A stretch of 64,000 nucleotides of DNA from Pristionchus mayeri. Taxonomy: Eukaryota; Nematoda; Chromadorea; Rhabditida; Neodiplogasteridae. The notes under the pieces are model-generated. The model had not been told where the DNA came from. It saw only the letters and a list, made by a program, of their open reading frames with translations, and did no database searches. The stretch lies in assembly GCA_036245805.1 (NCBI GenBank), contig BTRK01000001.1, forward strand, positions 4,650,001 through 4,714,000, given 5' to 3'. This document shows, piece by piece, positions 34,940 to 47,748 of the stretch. Position numbers and translations under genes: made by a program. Each line of letters opens with the position of its first letter. Position 1 is the first letter of the stretch.

Positions 34940-35990
34940 TTAGCAGGCGGATGTGCTACCAGTTCGTGTTCGTTGTTGTATTCTGAAAATATACCGACAT
35001 CAATATTTACATCCAACTATTGGTACATACTCTTCAATTTTGCTTTAATTTGCTTTTCAAGAGTGTTTGAAAGAGTCGAAGAGCTCCCTCGAAGTTCTAC
35101 TATCGAAAATTCGGTCATCATTTGCTCGAAATAGCCAGTTTGTCCCGATTCTCTCGTGAGAGGCGTGATATTATATTCCATCATACAGTATATTCGACGA
35201 TATAATATCTTTAGTGGAAGTAGTCTGACAGTTTCTTTCAGAATCTCCTTTCTTGCGATGATAAGATTCTAACACCATACGACTGCCCCGAGAAGATTTA
35301 GAGGTGAACTTTTAGTTTTTTTTGTTTTACTATGTCAGCGTTCCTTTGATTGTTCATAATTATGGATTGGCAACCTTATTTCTATATCCCATTTTAAAGA
35401 ATTCATAGAGTCAAATCAGGTGTAATTATCTCCATGATGGTCTTGTGTTTCATATCTATCATTAATTTGAGAAGACTTGATCGGGTATCGGAGCTGCTCT
35501 TCTTAGGGTAAAATAATATAGTCGATAATGTTGTTGCCTGGATCTCTATTTTGAGCATGTACTCGTGCCACTCACTCTGCATCTAGATAATAGTACAAAA
35601 TAAGGACAATTACTATTCTTCCAGATGTTCAATCTTTATTAGCTGACTGATGTATTGATACCAATTCATGATCGTTGTGGTGCTCTGAAAAAATTGTAAA
35701 ATCAATATTTACATCCAACTATTAGTACGGTGCTCTCCATCTTGTATTCATTCCCTCTTTCATGTTGAAAGAGTCGAAGAGAACCATCCTCCTCGACGTT
35801 TTCCAATCAACAATTCGAATAAACGTGCTCATGGCTTTATAGTTCACGATACCATGAAATAAGGGGAAATTATGTAAGACTTTCTACGCATCAGCTCCTA
35901 AAATGCATAGTTTCGCTATTTGTCGAACAGTCTCCAGATTCCATGGCATTTGGGTGGCTCTAAACACTTGTGTAGACTGAAGAAAGAATA
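34940..35990. repeat. Left arm of a very wide, diverged inverted repeat
   Basis: Blocks here occur inverted at 44000-45290: the GACTGTATATTCGACG and AAGTAGTCTGACAGTTTC region (35180-35240) against 45236-45290, the CCACTCACTCTGCATCTAG block (35570) against 44940, and the ATTTACATCCAACTA/GAGTCGAAGAG block against 44700-44850. Identity is patchy, so the event is old. Confidence 0.65.
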
Positions 35991-37034
35991 ACGGAAGTTG
36001 CAACCGCCCGATGATAGCACTCGCTTTCAAGGTTAGTTGTTTGGTTTATTTTCTCCTAGAATACGAGGATTAATTGTGGGTAACTGTGATCACTTACTTA
36101 TCTCTCCTCACCGAAGCAGAAATATTCCTTATATATGTTAAATAATCCGGAATATGTTAAACAATCTCAGAAATATAACTCTCCTTCGCATTGCTGTAAT
36201 CAGTAGCGTTGAATTAAACTGAACTCGCAGGATATTATTTCCTGGTTAAAAAAACTCGAGATTGAGTGAATAATATGTATGCGTCTGTGGAAGAAGTGGG
36301 GGTATAGTAGCCATTTTAGTTGCCGATTACGAATTGATGTTATTAGCAAAAATTCCAGCACTAGTATTCATCGTTATCTAACAACACGTATGTCCCTGAG
36401 TAAGAATCACAGGAATAAACTTTCAGTCACCTTAGTAACTTATTATCGCAAACTGTATTTCACTGTCGATGAGGGAAGAAAGCCAAGAATGGATTGTGTT
36501 GAGTAATCACTTATTTTTCCTTACAGGCGCGACTTCAGTACGTGGAAGACATTGGATAAGTGGATGCACTTACCGAGAAGGATTAGAGGTTCGTTTTCAC
36601 TTGGTACCGAACGCACAAATCCCACGGCGAGTCACTCAAACTCAATAGAAACAACGAGAAGTTCGCACAGGAATAAGTGATCTACCACCGTTTCCGATTG
36701 GAATCTAGTGAGTCAATCTGATAAGTTTCTATATTATACACGGTCGGGACGTCGAGGGTAAATACAATTAAAATAGTCAAATTGCATTAAAGTCGATGGT
36801 ATTGAGCTTCACAGTCGTCTGACAAACTATCGGCAGTATTCCGTGCAATGCATTTGTTGAGGTGTGCTCTTATTTTTTTACCTAATGACAGCTTTAAAGC
36901 ATCAACCTGCGAATCGAGAATAACGAAATCCTAGATTCGAGTAACAATTCTGCAGCGATGTAGTCCCTGATGATCTTATGTTATACATTCAGTACGAATG
37001 TAAGAATTTACACAACCCCGATGATTTCTTCGGG
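35991..37034. other. Intergenic, no gene seen
   Basis: AT-rich; nothing recognised on either strand apart from short chance frames. Confidence 0.35.
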
Positions 37035-37411
37035 AGGGGCACAAAAGCACAACGTACAAAAGCACAGCAATTCACCATTAATTTGCGATTGGGTCATATC
37101 AACTTGGAAGTTGTTTCATTGTAATCAGTATGTGCTCCCCTACATTTGCATATGCAAATCCTGCCACCAGGCGATCTTGAGTTTCACTCAAATATATGTA
37201 TTTCATGGTCCAAAATTAAACATTCGAATAGAAAATCATGGATAGATAATCACAAAACATAGATATGAAGTGAAACTTAATCGCCTGGTGACAAGATTTG
37301 CATATGCAAAAGTAGGGGAGCACCTCCTGGTTACAATGAAACGATTCTCAACTCGCTAGTCCAATCGCCAAATAATGGTGAATTGTTGTGCTTTTGTTCG
37401 TTGTGATTTTA
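37035..37411. mobile_element. 377-bp foldback containing ATTTGCATATGCAAAT words
   Basis: CACAACGTACAAAAGCACAGC on the left pairs with GTGCTTTTGTTCGTTGTG on the right. Inside each arm lie CATTTGCATATGCAAA and a CACCAGGCGAT block. The self-complementary octamer-like word is present once per arm. Confidence 0.85.
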
Positions 37412-37497
37412 TTCACATCCCATTTCTTCAGCTTAACGCGCAAAAAACGACTTACCCTTCCCTTTTTGATTCAGCGACTGTTGTGTTCACCTGACCT

Positions 37498-37792
37498 TTA
37501 AAGAAGGGGTAACACGAATGGATACTAGGGAGTCCCACCACGAAGATATTGCGCTCGCAATGGAAAACTGTAGTCAAATTACCCCAAGAACGAGGCGAAA
37601 ATTATGTAGAGCAAGTGAAATATAAACGAACTAGCCACATCCCTGCGCTGTCAATGAACTTTGCGCTTATGTAAATATCCTCAGAGCTGTCGGTGAAACT
37701 TCTGATAAAGTGATTCCTTATCGGGCTGCCAGCTTCTATTGCAAACGCATAGTGGCTAATTGAACTAATTTTTCGTGTTACTCCTTCTTTAA
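37498..37792. mobile_element. 295-bp MITE with TTAA ends (piggyBac-like)
   Basis: The terminal repeats TTAAAGAAGGGGTAACACG and, inverted, TTAAAGAAGGAGTAACACG border the element, starting at TTAA on both sides. A TTAA target is typical of piggyBac. No transposase inside. Confidence 0.8.
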
Positions 37793-37799
37793 GTTTCAC

Positions 37800-40164
37800 A
37801 TTTCATTTAGGTAGTTTCACATTTCATTTAGTTATCAAAATATCATACTAGTTTGATTGTTAGCTATACCATATCCAATTTTTTGAGTCTACCCAACGAA
37901 TCTAGTGTGTTATTCTGGTACAATCTATCACCATCCTAAACATTACGGCTCTACCGAGACGGTGAGAGAACAAAAATTGGAAAATACAGATAGTCCTGTA
38001 ACACTCCGGACGATGGTCTTGTGCTTTACAGTCACCATACATTTCGGAAGAAACGTTCACTACAATAATAGCAACCCACTCAGGAAAAATATATAATTTT
38101 AACTCTACAGATCTTAAATGGTGTATTTTAATACATTAAAAAATCATCGCAATGTAACGCAATACTGATCCAACGAATTCTAAATGAATCAATAGTACAA
38201 TGGAGCGCGTGAGTTTGTTCGACTCTTTCCATTTATTCCCTTCAATCATTATATCTATCTATCGATTGAGCATGAAGATTGGAAGGAGTCGAGAGATCAC
38301 TGCTTCCTTACAGGGACACTCTCTGAGGATGAGATTCGACGAGTGAATGGAAGCTGCGAGTGTGGTAGATGACAATTCGTGTACTATTCATTCGTTGTTC
38401 GTTATTCAAAAAAATATACTTATAATTTTTTGTTACTCAACTTCATGATTGATATTATCGTATTCTTGATTAACGTTCAATAAAAACGGAAGACTACAAG
38501 ATTATCGAACCTGTGATCACCACAATATATCAGAACCTTGGAACGCAAAAATTCCTGGCTAAAACGTGCGACGGAGGTGCCTCGCTCTCTCATATTAACT
38601 AGTTCTGCCTGTTGGTTTAAAAGCTGCAATACTATAAGCAACAGAGTGAGCAAGGCGAATCGGTGTAACCGCTTCTGAGACAGGAGCATTTGTGTTGCAG
38701 GAAAAATTTGATTACTGATGCTTTCAGATTCACCAATTGAGAAATAACAAAAAATTAATATTTTGATGGCATTACTAATTTCGCGCACGCATTCATCGAT
38801 GCCAAATTTCCCCCCAAGCACGGAAGAAGCGCCTGAAGGACCCGTCGGACTATCTCCACTACGCATGCTATCTCGTCGAATATACAGTACGATGGAGTGT
38901 ACATCATGATTCAGATTACTAAAAAAAGGACACTGATTTTATAATATTGGCGGATACATAGAGCAACGATCGACACAAATGCTTCGTACGGTTTACCAGG
39001 TCTCTGTGAAACACAAGGCTGGCGACCGAATTATTTCAAGCAATATTAGATTTCCACCCTACAATTAGTACATTCAGGATTCTTCAGTTTCTTTCCAGCG
39101 CACACGCCTCCTCATCAATTTGACCGCACGATTTAACTATAAAATCACGTTGAAGAAATTAAAAGGGTATTTTAGATGGAGGGAATCAGTTAATATTACG
39201 TTTTTATTACCTTGGAAGCGAATCAGCGTCACCGAACCTGAATTGTGATGTGCAGATTACTTTTTCTGAACTTTGCTTCTTCTGTCTTATGTAAGCGCTC
39301 TATTTGGAGCCACCCAATCACATCGCAGATATAGAGAATCCTATATTTATCGAAAATAAAGATTTTACACCATGAAACGGCCGACAATCGTCTATAACGA
39401 TTTTCCTCGCTTTCATGTTAACCGTGAAACATAAGACCATCAACAAGTGAATGGTGTATCGGACAATCTCGAGGGGCTCTTCGACTATTTCAAACAATCT
39501 TGAAAGAGCGAATATAAAATGAAGCGAATATAGTAGAGCTCCTTTCCAATATTTAGATATAAAAAATGATTTCACTATGTTTTCAGCACACACCAACGAC
39601 CTCGAATAGATTGAAATACATCCGCCTACTAAAGAAAAAAGCTATGACGGAACTCCTGAAATGATTCGTCTGGCCACCTCCACTGCGCATGCTCTCTCGT
39701 CATATACACAGATGATAGGTTTTGTCCTATAAGTTAGACGACTAAATGAATGAAAATACTGATTTTATAATATCGAGAGATAAACATCAATTAATAAACG
39801 CGAATGCTTCTTACGATTTACATGGTGAATGTGAAACACATTGCCACCGACCTTGTTCCTGACATTCGGATTTTCTCTCATTCGCAGGTCTGACATGACG
39901 AGAGAGTGTGTACGACAAAAGAAGAGATAATCAAACTGACTCCAGATTCCTTAAAGACGCGCAGATTCCCCTCTACCCTCTCGATGTCTCTCTTGGGAGC
40001 GAGACATCAGTAGTAGTTCAATCTAAACTTCAGATCTGGGCTGTGTAAAATATTCTCGACCTCTCGTTTCTCAATGCTCTCTCGTCGCTGAGAGAAAGCT
40101 AGCGAGCATTTCGAAACAAAAGATCCATAATTTTTGCATAGTCCAGCTTCACAGGGTGTCTTCT
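37800..40164. repeat. Diverged copies of dispersed repeat B
   Basis: Two stretches (38800-39010 and 39640-39860) share, in the same order, CCACTACGCATGCTATCTCGTC-like sequence, TGATTTTATAATAT, a GAATGCTTC-like word and GTGAAACACA, as also seen at 19800-19925 and 43680-43860. At 39318-39600 is a relative of 44600-44870 (GACCATCAACAAGT). No transposase and no host gene recognised. Confidence 0.55.
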
Positions 40165-40300
40165 CTGGTAAACGTTTCCCAGTGGGATCCCAGTGAATTC
40201 CCAGTGGGGAGCCCGCATGAAACTCACTGGGAAATCCACTGGGATCCCACATCACAGTGGAATTTCACAGTGGGATTCCAGTGGATTTCCCAGTGAGTCA
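40165..40300. repeat. Cluster of CCCAGTGGGA/TCCCACTGGG palindromes
   Basis: About ten copies of CCAGTG/CACTGG cores such as TTTCCCAGTGGGATCCCAG occur in 135 bp, on both strands. Compare 19318-19440. Confidence 0.75.
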
Positions 40301-40350
40301 TTAGGTTGGTCGGAAAGTCTTTGTCACTTTTTCAAAACTTTATTTCTTTG
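40301..40350 (-). repeat. Lone mariner terminal fragment
   Basis: TTAGGTTGGTCGGAAAGTCT followed by TTTTTCAAAACTTTATTTCTT matches the inverted right end of the mariner at 26668-27912. No partner end follows. Confidence 0.8.
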
Positions 40351-40399
40351 AAGAAACAGTAGCAGGACATTGGTGATTATAAAACTTTCTACGTTGGCC

Positions 40400-40800
40400 G
40401 TTTTTTTCAGAACCGGCTTTTAGGTATTTTCCGGTTCCGCACCCGGCTCTACCGTATTTCAGCTCCCAGATGAGCTAGAATGCTGGAATTGGGATCAACA
40501 TGTCCGGAAAATCATTTTAAACAACTTTTTATCACGGGTATCGCGAGCCAGTGGAAGTGGCCGGGAACATTTTCAAAAAAGTTGTTCCCAATTTGATTCA
40601 TATAATGGTAAAATAATGTCCCAGAGACAACATTTCGAAAAATATAGGTCATTGGCCCAGAGCCGGCTTTTAGGAAATTTCCGGTTTTGCACCTGGCTAT
40701 ACTGTTTCTCAGCGCCCAGATGAGCTACAGAGGTGGCATTGGGCTCAAAATGTGAAGAAAATTATTTCCAGAAACTCTACTGTTCAGGTAAAGGCGATTG
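40400..40800 (+). repeat. Two further copies of dispersed repeat C
   Basis: Copies at 40400-40535 and 40655-40790 share ACCGGCTTTTAGG / GCCGGCTTTTAGG, CAGCTCCCAGATGAGCTA-like and AAAATCATTTTAAACAACT-like segments with 32360-32500. Confidence 0.75.
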
Positions 40801-40993
40801 GACAACGTTGAAAAACTATGCGATTAAAAAACCATTTTTCGGCTCAAAATAAAAATATTTTCTCTATCAAGCGGTATAAATAAAAATATTTTCTCTATCA
40901 AGCGGTTTTTTATTGCAGAATATGAAGTGAATCCGTGAAATGATGATACTAGGTCGGATTAGAATCTTGACGATATTCCTTTGATATAAGAGG

Positions 40994-42033
40994 CCGGTTG
41001 TCTAAGAATCATGTCTAATAGGGTCTGGCACATATTTTTTTGTAAACTTGGGAAATGGGTTCTCGAGGGTGATGATCATCGTGGACAACTTCATTTTGCA
41101 CCATCTCGATCGGTTGAGCCAGGCTACACGTGGGCACTACTTCCTTTTCAAGCCATATCTCGGGACACTATTATTGAAAATACTTCAAAAGTGCACAGTC
41201 GTCAGATAATAGTAGTATGAATGAGATGCAAGCTAAATTTAAAATTTTGAATTATTATGCAAATTCCATTTTTTCGATCTCGAATATAAGGTTCGGGGGT
41301 AAAAAGCTAACGATACCGGCACATGCGTCTTGTTTAGGGGATCATTTTGCGTATGCATAGTATGGTATTATAACTAGATTTGAATGCGCTACGATTCATT
41401 TTCCGTTGCGTTTGACCACTCAGCTTGGTTAATTTCGTGGTGTGAAAGTGAGTTTCAATTATTCTTTAAAATTAAATATTGAAAATAGCTCAAAATAACA
41501 AATTACGTCATCAAACTTGTTGAAACTCATTCTAATTTTCTACTTCCCGCTCAAAGAACGCGGCGCACAGTTGCTAAAAGCATCATAAAATAAATTGTAG
41601 CGCATTCAAAGATAGTTACAATACCCTACTATGCGCACGAAAAATGATCCCCATAACAAGACGCATCTGCCGGTTTCGTTCGCTCCAGGGTTGTGCAAAA
41701 ATTTCACGGTCTCTCCATTCCGCATACTCTCTCGCACTGTCTGACCGGTGAGCGAGTATGTGGAATGAAGAGACCGTAAAATTTTTGCACAACCCTGGTT
41801 CGCTCCCCCCCCCCCCGAAAATTATACTCGAAATCGAAAAAAAATGGACTTTTGAAGTATTTTCAATAATAGTGTCCCGAGATATGGCTTGAAAAGGAAG
41901 TAGTGCTCACGTGCAGCTGGCTCGACCGAAGGAGATGGTACAAAATGAAGTTGACCACGATGATCAGCACCATCGAGAACCCCTTTTCCCAAGTTTTTGA
42001 AAGTTTGCTGCGCAAGACATTGTCCGAATCTTA
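40994..42033. mobile_element. 1.04-kb foldback, right arm interrupted by a hAT MITE
   Basis: The outer sequences GTTGTCTAAGAATCATGTC and the inverse near 42020 pair. Strong arm blocks include CATATCTCGGGACACTATTA (41151 against 41868) and AGGGGATCATTTTGCGTATG against 41630-41660. The centre is near 41500. The right arm carries a 112-bp insertion and an adjacent poly-C run. Confidence 0.88.
41686..41797. mobile_element. 112-bp hAT-type MITE with 8-bp target duplication
   Basis: The ends CAGGGTTGTGCAAAAAT and its inverse are flanked by GTTCGCTC at 41678-41685 and 41798-41805. CAGGG tips with an 8-bp duplication are the hAT hallmark. The middle contains CATACTCTCTCGCACTGTC/GTGAGCGAGTATG. Confidence 0.88.
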
Positions 42034-42152
42034 GACTACTGGGCTCATATTATTTTCCGTTCACGAAGGGAAGCGATTGAGATCCCCGAGAACAACTCTA
42101 TTTTATGGTAGATGTGAAACACAAGACGATCAGGGAGAAAATTACTGCCGAA

Positions 42153-42405
42153 TTAAAGGAGGAGTAAACTCAAAACGCAATTTTTGAAGCTATCATATGC
42201 ACTGCCTAGGGCTCCACAACGATAAGAAGCTCCGAAATTTTCACATTTATATCTCCATTCCGAACAGAGTTATAGCAAGTTGGCTTGGAGCCAGATCAGG
42301 GAAAGCTCAGGGAAGGGGGCGAGATAGCACGCAACTTGAAGAGAGTGCGTCCCTAGGTGAAACATATTCCAACCGGGCGCGCGTTTGCATTTACTCCTCC
42401 TTTAA
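42153..42405. mobile_element. 253-bp MITE with TTAA ends (piggyBac-like)
   Basis: TTAAAGGAGGAGTAAA at the left and the inverse TTTACTCCTCCTTTAA at the right. It is related to, but distinct from, the 37498 MITE. No transposase inside. Confidence 0.82.
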
Positions 42406-44059
42406 GGCGTGTTTCTCTCTCTCTCTAAAATATGATATGAAAATGAATCTGCACTAGGGTTGACGAGACGAAATCGAAAACGAAAATTTCGAATCGTAAT
42501 TGGCCGATTTGCATTCATTCCGAAACGAGACTCGAACAATGGACGCTCGTTGCGAAACTCAGCCATTTTCGTATCAATTTCGGAACGATTTCGAAACGAG
42601 TCATTTCTCGAATTGACGAGAAAGAGATCGGCTTTGTTGCCGTTTGCAATTATTACTGTTGTGTTTCAATTGAAGGGCAAACCACACAGGCTTTATTGAT
42701 AATTCACGACAATATTATTTCAACAGCAATGAGCTGTGAATGCTATTTAACGATGAATATCATTATGCTGGACATATTAACACACACAAAATTAACAAAT
42801 AAAAATAGTACGAAAGAAATACATCAAACGATCAGTTAACATCTTCGTCTTCACTATCAACGTCCATTGCGAAATTAAAGGGTGCTAGATCATCAGTATC
42901 GGGAAAATCGGCATCACAAACTGTCATGTCCATAGCTATACTGTAAATAGCTGACCATCATGTCCTGTATCCGAGCATATTCAGCTGGATGCTCATATTT
43001 CAGATGATTGAGCATATTATTCGTGTTCCCTCCTTTCCTCGATGATATGTGTTCCTCTTCTTTGGCGCGGCAGTGTACAAAAGGGCTTCATATTGTCTAT
43101 TCCGTCTTCGGAAAAAAACCAGACCCGCTTTTCCGTTTTGGGCCCAACTAGAACATAAGATATACAAGCAATAGCGATAAATTGCGAAAAATAAAGACAA
43201 GTAAACTGAAAGAACACAAAGTTGAATGTAAAATGGGGAAGATGCATCCGAGCAAGCATGAAAATGCTTCATTTATGGGGTCGATTAGGTCACATGCAAA
43301 GGGGAAGAAAGTGCAACTGCTTGATTCATTGATCACTTTCAAATTCCAATTCAAACAAAGGGACATTTCAAATATGTTTCATACTCGATTTCGAGCCTAT
43401 CCGAATTGAGAGGGGGCAATTTGATTACGTATCGCAAAGAGCGACGAGTCAATACGAAATCAATACGAAATTGGTCTTTGTTCGACTCTCGTTTCGGAAC
43501 GCTACTAATTTATGTGTGATTTCGCATTGCGTTTCGCTTTTCGACTCGTCATCCCTATCTGCACATCATTATTTACTATCAACCAGTGATACACGCAAAA
43601 TGGGAAAAAAGTTCACCTCGAAGTGTTCAGGGGAAGTCGCGCGCGTACCGAATCTCCCCTACACATCGAAGGAGCTCCTGAAAGGACTCGTCTGAGTTCT
43701 ACTGCACATCTTCTTCGAATATACAGAATATTTGAGTGATTATTGTGATTCAGATGACTAAAAGAAGAAAAACAACGATTTTTTATAATGTAGATTCGAA
43801 AACCGAGCACGATCGGGACGAATGCTTCGCACTGATTGCATAGTAACTGCAAAGCGTGTGACCACAGACCGAATTATCTACAGCGTGAATACAATTATTC
43901 ACAATAAACCAGTGGTGGGGTTATAATAAAATAATTAACTGACCTTGGAAGCGATTTCCAACAGCGGGTGATCAGAACTTCCGCTCTTGATCAACCATTA
44001 TGCACATATCTATTTAGAGCCACCCGTGTAATGTAAACGGAGAGGCCGAGTATATGAGG
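42406..44059. repeat. Repeat-rich stretch, includes repeat B copy
   Basis: The 42450-42620 part is rich in CGAAAC/GTTTCG words in both directions, recurring near 43440-43540, so the intervening 0.8 kb may be the loop of a weak inverted repeat. The 43680-43860 part is a repeat B copy. No coding region supported. Confidence 0.45.
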
Positions 44060-45290
44060 CCATTTGCCTAAGTATCGAGCAAGTCTCAGCATAGGCCAAA
44101 AATCTCAATTCTCTCTAAAAATTCGAAGGTACTGACAACGATAGGCATACTCATTTTGCTCCTGGAGCCTTCGTTGGCTCCAGACGGCGTCACATTGAAA
44201 TTACATGTTTACAAATATCTATACGTCTCGACGGTGCTAATTTCACGCGACTAAGGTTCCCGGGGTAGAATTTAATGGTGATCACGCCTACCTAATTCAT
44301 TTTTCGAAAAGTTGAATTTTTAAAAATAATTTTAATAATTTTTAAAAAACTAGATAGGCGTGATCACCATGAAATTCTACCAAGTGAACCTTAGTCGCGT
44401 GAAATTAGCACCGTCGATAAGTAAGATATTCGTAAAAACGTGATTTCAACGTTCTGGAGCCAACGAAGGCTCCAGGAGGAAAATGAGTTTCCCTATCGTT
44501 TTCAGCACCCTCGATTACCCCAAATCACGAAGTTAGAGAGAATTGAGATTTTTGGCTTGTGCCGAAAGCACTCAGATCTGCTCGATTCTTAGGCAAACGG
44601 TTTCATATAAATTTCAAAATATATATTTTGAACATGAAACGATGAGATTATCGTCTACAATGATTATCCATGCTTTGATGTTAACAGTGAAACACAAGAC
44701 CATCAACAAGTTTCATCGAATTTGTGATTGGAAAACATCGAGGAGGATGTGCTCTTCGATTGATTCAAGTAATCTTGAAATAGCGAATGAATATACAAGA
44801 TGGATACCATCGAGCTAATAGTTATATGTAAATATTGATTTCATATTTTTTTCAAAGCACCACAACGATCATGAATTTTAAAAATATCAAACACAGAGAA
44901 TATTATTAATTATGCTTACATTTCTCTACTCTCTAGATGCAGAGTGAGTGGCACCATGCTCAAAATAGAAATTCAGACAACGACATTAATCGACTTTATT
45001 ATTTTACCCTATGAAAGCACATCGCACTCCCAATACCAAGTCTTCTCGAATTAATGACATATATGAAACAAAAGACCATCTTGGCGACAACTAAAGCTGG
45101 TTTGGATGTATGAATTCGTTAAAATGAGATATAGGAATACGTTTGTCAATCCTTTTCATGATTAAATAAATTAACCACGAAGTCTTCTCGGGCAGTCGTA
45201 AGGTGTTAGAATCTTATCATCGCGAGGAAGGAGAGTCTGAAAGAAACTGTCAGACTACTTCCACTAATCATATTCTATCGTCGAATATAC
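44000..45290. repeat. Right arm of the wide diverged inverted repeat
   Basis: Inverted partner of 34940-35990. It is interrupted by the foldback at 44060-44601 and, at its right edge, by the TA-flanked foldback at 45291. Confidence 0.6.
44060..44601. mobile_element. 542-bp foldback
   Basis: CATTTGCCTAAGTATCGAGC pairs with GCTCGATTCTTAGGCAAACG at the right. Inner blocks CTGGAGCCTTCGTTGGCTCCAG and TAGGCGTGATCACCAT also pair. Each arm has its own GGAGCCTTCG/CGAAGGCTCC hairpin. Confidence 0.88.
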
Positions 45291-46638
45291 AGTCGCGCCC
45301 ATAAGTCAGTGGGCACTTTTGGAATGGGTTTAAACTTTTTGCTCAGGAAATATATCATTCTGAGGCTAGGAAGTTATGCACCGAATTCATCGGAGATTTT
45401 TCTTTTTGATATTGGTGTATCATTCAATAGCCTAGTCATTGCGTAGTGATGATGCAATAAAAATGTACTTTTTCAAAACGGTATTATTCTTACATGGATT
45501 TTTTCCTGCTGTCCAAACTTTCCATGGTTGGAGTCATGCCCTAGGACTACCCAGAAAAAAATTTTGAGCTTGCTGCGCGGCCGCATGTTTGCTGCAGCCT
45601 TGCTGTAAAATCGAGGTCGAAAATTTAGATCTCGGCTCCTAGTGAAGCTAGAGACCCGTTCAACACATCAAAATGATCGACATTATAATGATCGACAGAT
45701 GATCCTGAGAATATGAAAACAATATCTCTAAATTTGCCCTCAGGGCATGAAAAAATCACTTTTTTGTGTGACCATTTTTTGGCCAATCATAACTTTGTGG
45801 GAAAGGTAGGTAAAAATCTGGTTTTTGCATAGGAATGTTCAAAATGTACTGAACGGATTCCCAACTTTTTAGAGCGATTGGACATCTTTCCTACCCGCGG
45901 CGAACGGTTATCGGTGGTATACTCGTGTCGGGAAACTCCTTGTTTACCACTATGACTAGAGAGTACAGACGACGAGAGTGCGTAAACAGGGTGTTTCCCG
46001 ACACTAGTATCCCACCGAAAAACGCACGCGACGGGCAGGAAAGATAATCACTCGCTCTAAAAAGTTGGGAATCCGTTGTTCAATACATTATGTACATTCC
46101 TATGCAGAAAACAGATTTTTACCTACCTTTCCCACAAAGTTATGATTGGCCAAATAATGGTCATGCAAAAAAGTGATTTTTTCATGCCCTGAGGGCAAAT
46201 TTAGAGATATTGTTTTCATATTCTCAGGATCAGCTGGACTCATGATGTCGATCATTTTTATGTGTTGAACGGGTCTCTAGCTTGACTAGGAGCCGAGATC
46301 TAAATTTTCGACCTCCATTTTACAGCAAGGCTGCAGCAAAAATGCGGCCGCGCAGCAAGCTCAAAATTTTTTTCTGGGTAGTCCTCGGGCATGACTCCAA
46401 CCACAGAAAGTTTGGCCGGCATGAAAAAATCCATGTAAGAATAATGCCGTTTTGAAAAAGTACATTTTGATTGCGTCATCACTACGCAATGACTAGGCTA
46501 TTGCATCATACCCCAATATCAAAAAGAAAAATCTCAGATGAATTCGGTGCATAACGTCTTAGCCTCAGAATGATATATCTCCTGAGCAAAAAGTTCAAAC
46601 CAATTCCAAAAGTGCCCACTGACTTATGGGCGCGACTG
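45291..46638. mobile_element. 1.35-kb TA-flanked foldback (Tc1/mariner-like ends)
   Basis: The ends CAGTCGCGCCCATAAGTC and its inverse, with TA at 45289-45290 and 46639-46640, border arms of about 600 bp. The rejoined flanks match the uninterrupted repeat B sequence at 38875 (CGAATATACAG), so the empty site is known. The centre (45890-46040) is a further palindrome with CTACCCGCGGCGAACG-like and GTTTACCAC words. Non-autonomous. Confidence 0.93.
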
Positions 46639-46640
46639 TA

Positions 46641-47748
46641 CAGCAATATGGAGTATATTTCTATAATTCAGATGACTTGAAGAATGAAAATATTGCTTTT
46701 ATAATATCTTATCGTAATGCAGGCGCGATCGAAGCGAATCTATCGTTTATGTTTGCATGGTAGCGATGAAACACGACGACCGAAATGTTTCAGCCAATAT
46801 CGAGTCGGACAGGACTAGAGAGAGTGTACGAAAAATGAAAAAAATAATCAGACTGATTTTGTTGGATTTTTCTGAACCCAGGTGACATTCTTTTAAATCA
46901 GATGATTAAGTATCGCATGACAAATTATTGATGGCAGAACACAGTGAAACCCAGAAAAATTTGCATACTTTACAGTTCGCAGCTGGCACATTCATGCCGC
47001 AGTAAGGAGTGAAAGACATATGACTCCATCAGGTCATAATTTCTCTACGTCAAATTCGGTTAAATTAAAAATAACAACCTTGGCCACGAGTGGACCCAGC
47101 AGCATCTTACAGCTGCTTTTCTTCATCTGTAAATATGTAAAGGACGAGTTGGACCCGATTTTGCAAAACATCAAATATCGAGAAAGACGGCAATAGTCAC
47201 TCAGGAACAAGAATCGCCAATGGCGTTCCTTCAGGCCTTCATTTTTCGTTTGAAACTCATAACTAGCATGATTCTCGGATAATTTAATGGATCCTCGAAT
47301 TCGCAAAAAATAACCGCATGAGTTTATTCGGTTGTTAACATTATTGTTAAAATTCAATCAAGTAAAAAGTAATCACCTGTTCGGATAACCTCCGCCGAAG
47401 TTTCACCAGATACAGAGTCGCCTGCAAGAATACAAGTGATCACTTTACTCCATCACAATTCTTTTCATCGCATGTTAAATCGTGGAACAGAGTATGCGAA
47501 CATAAGAGACCAAGGCCACCCTCCGTAACTGATTCTTCGCAGGATCATTCGTGTTGCGGGACTGTTATAACACGTGTCTTCTGAGAGATTGCATGAAATC
47601 CAGACACCACAGAGAGCAGTGGGTGACTCTGTGACCAAATTTTATCAGGATCAATTTTCCAGGATTACCTGAGTTACCCAGGTATTTTACCCAGGTTACT
47701 CAGATAGCCAGGATTTGCCCATAATCGTGTCCCTGGATTAGTTACCGT
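46641..47748. repeat. Repeat B remnant and unassigned DNA
   Basis: 46641-46860 continues the repeat B copy interrupted by the foldback. 47060-47170 is related to 17430-17530. 47650-47740 has repeated CCAGG/CCTGG words. No gene seen. Confidence 0.45.
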
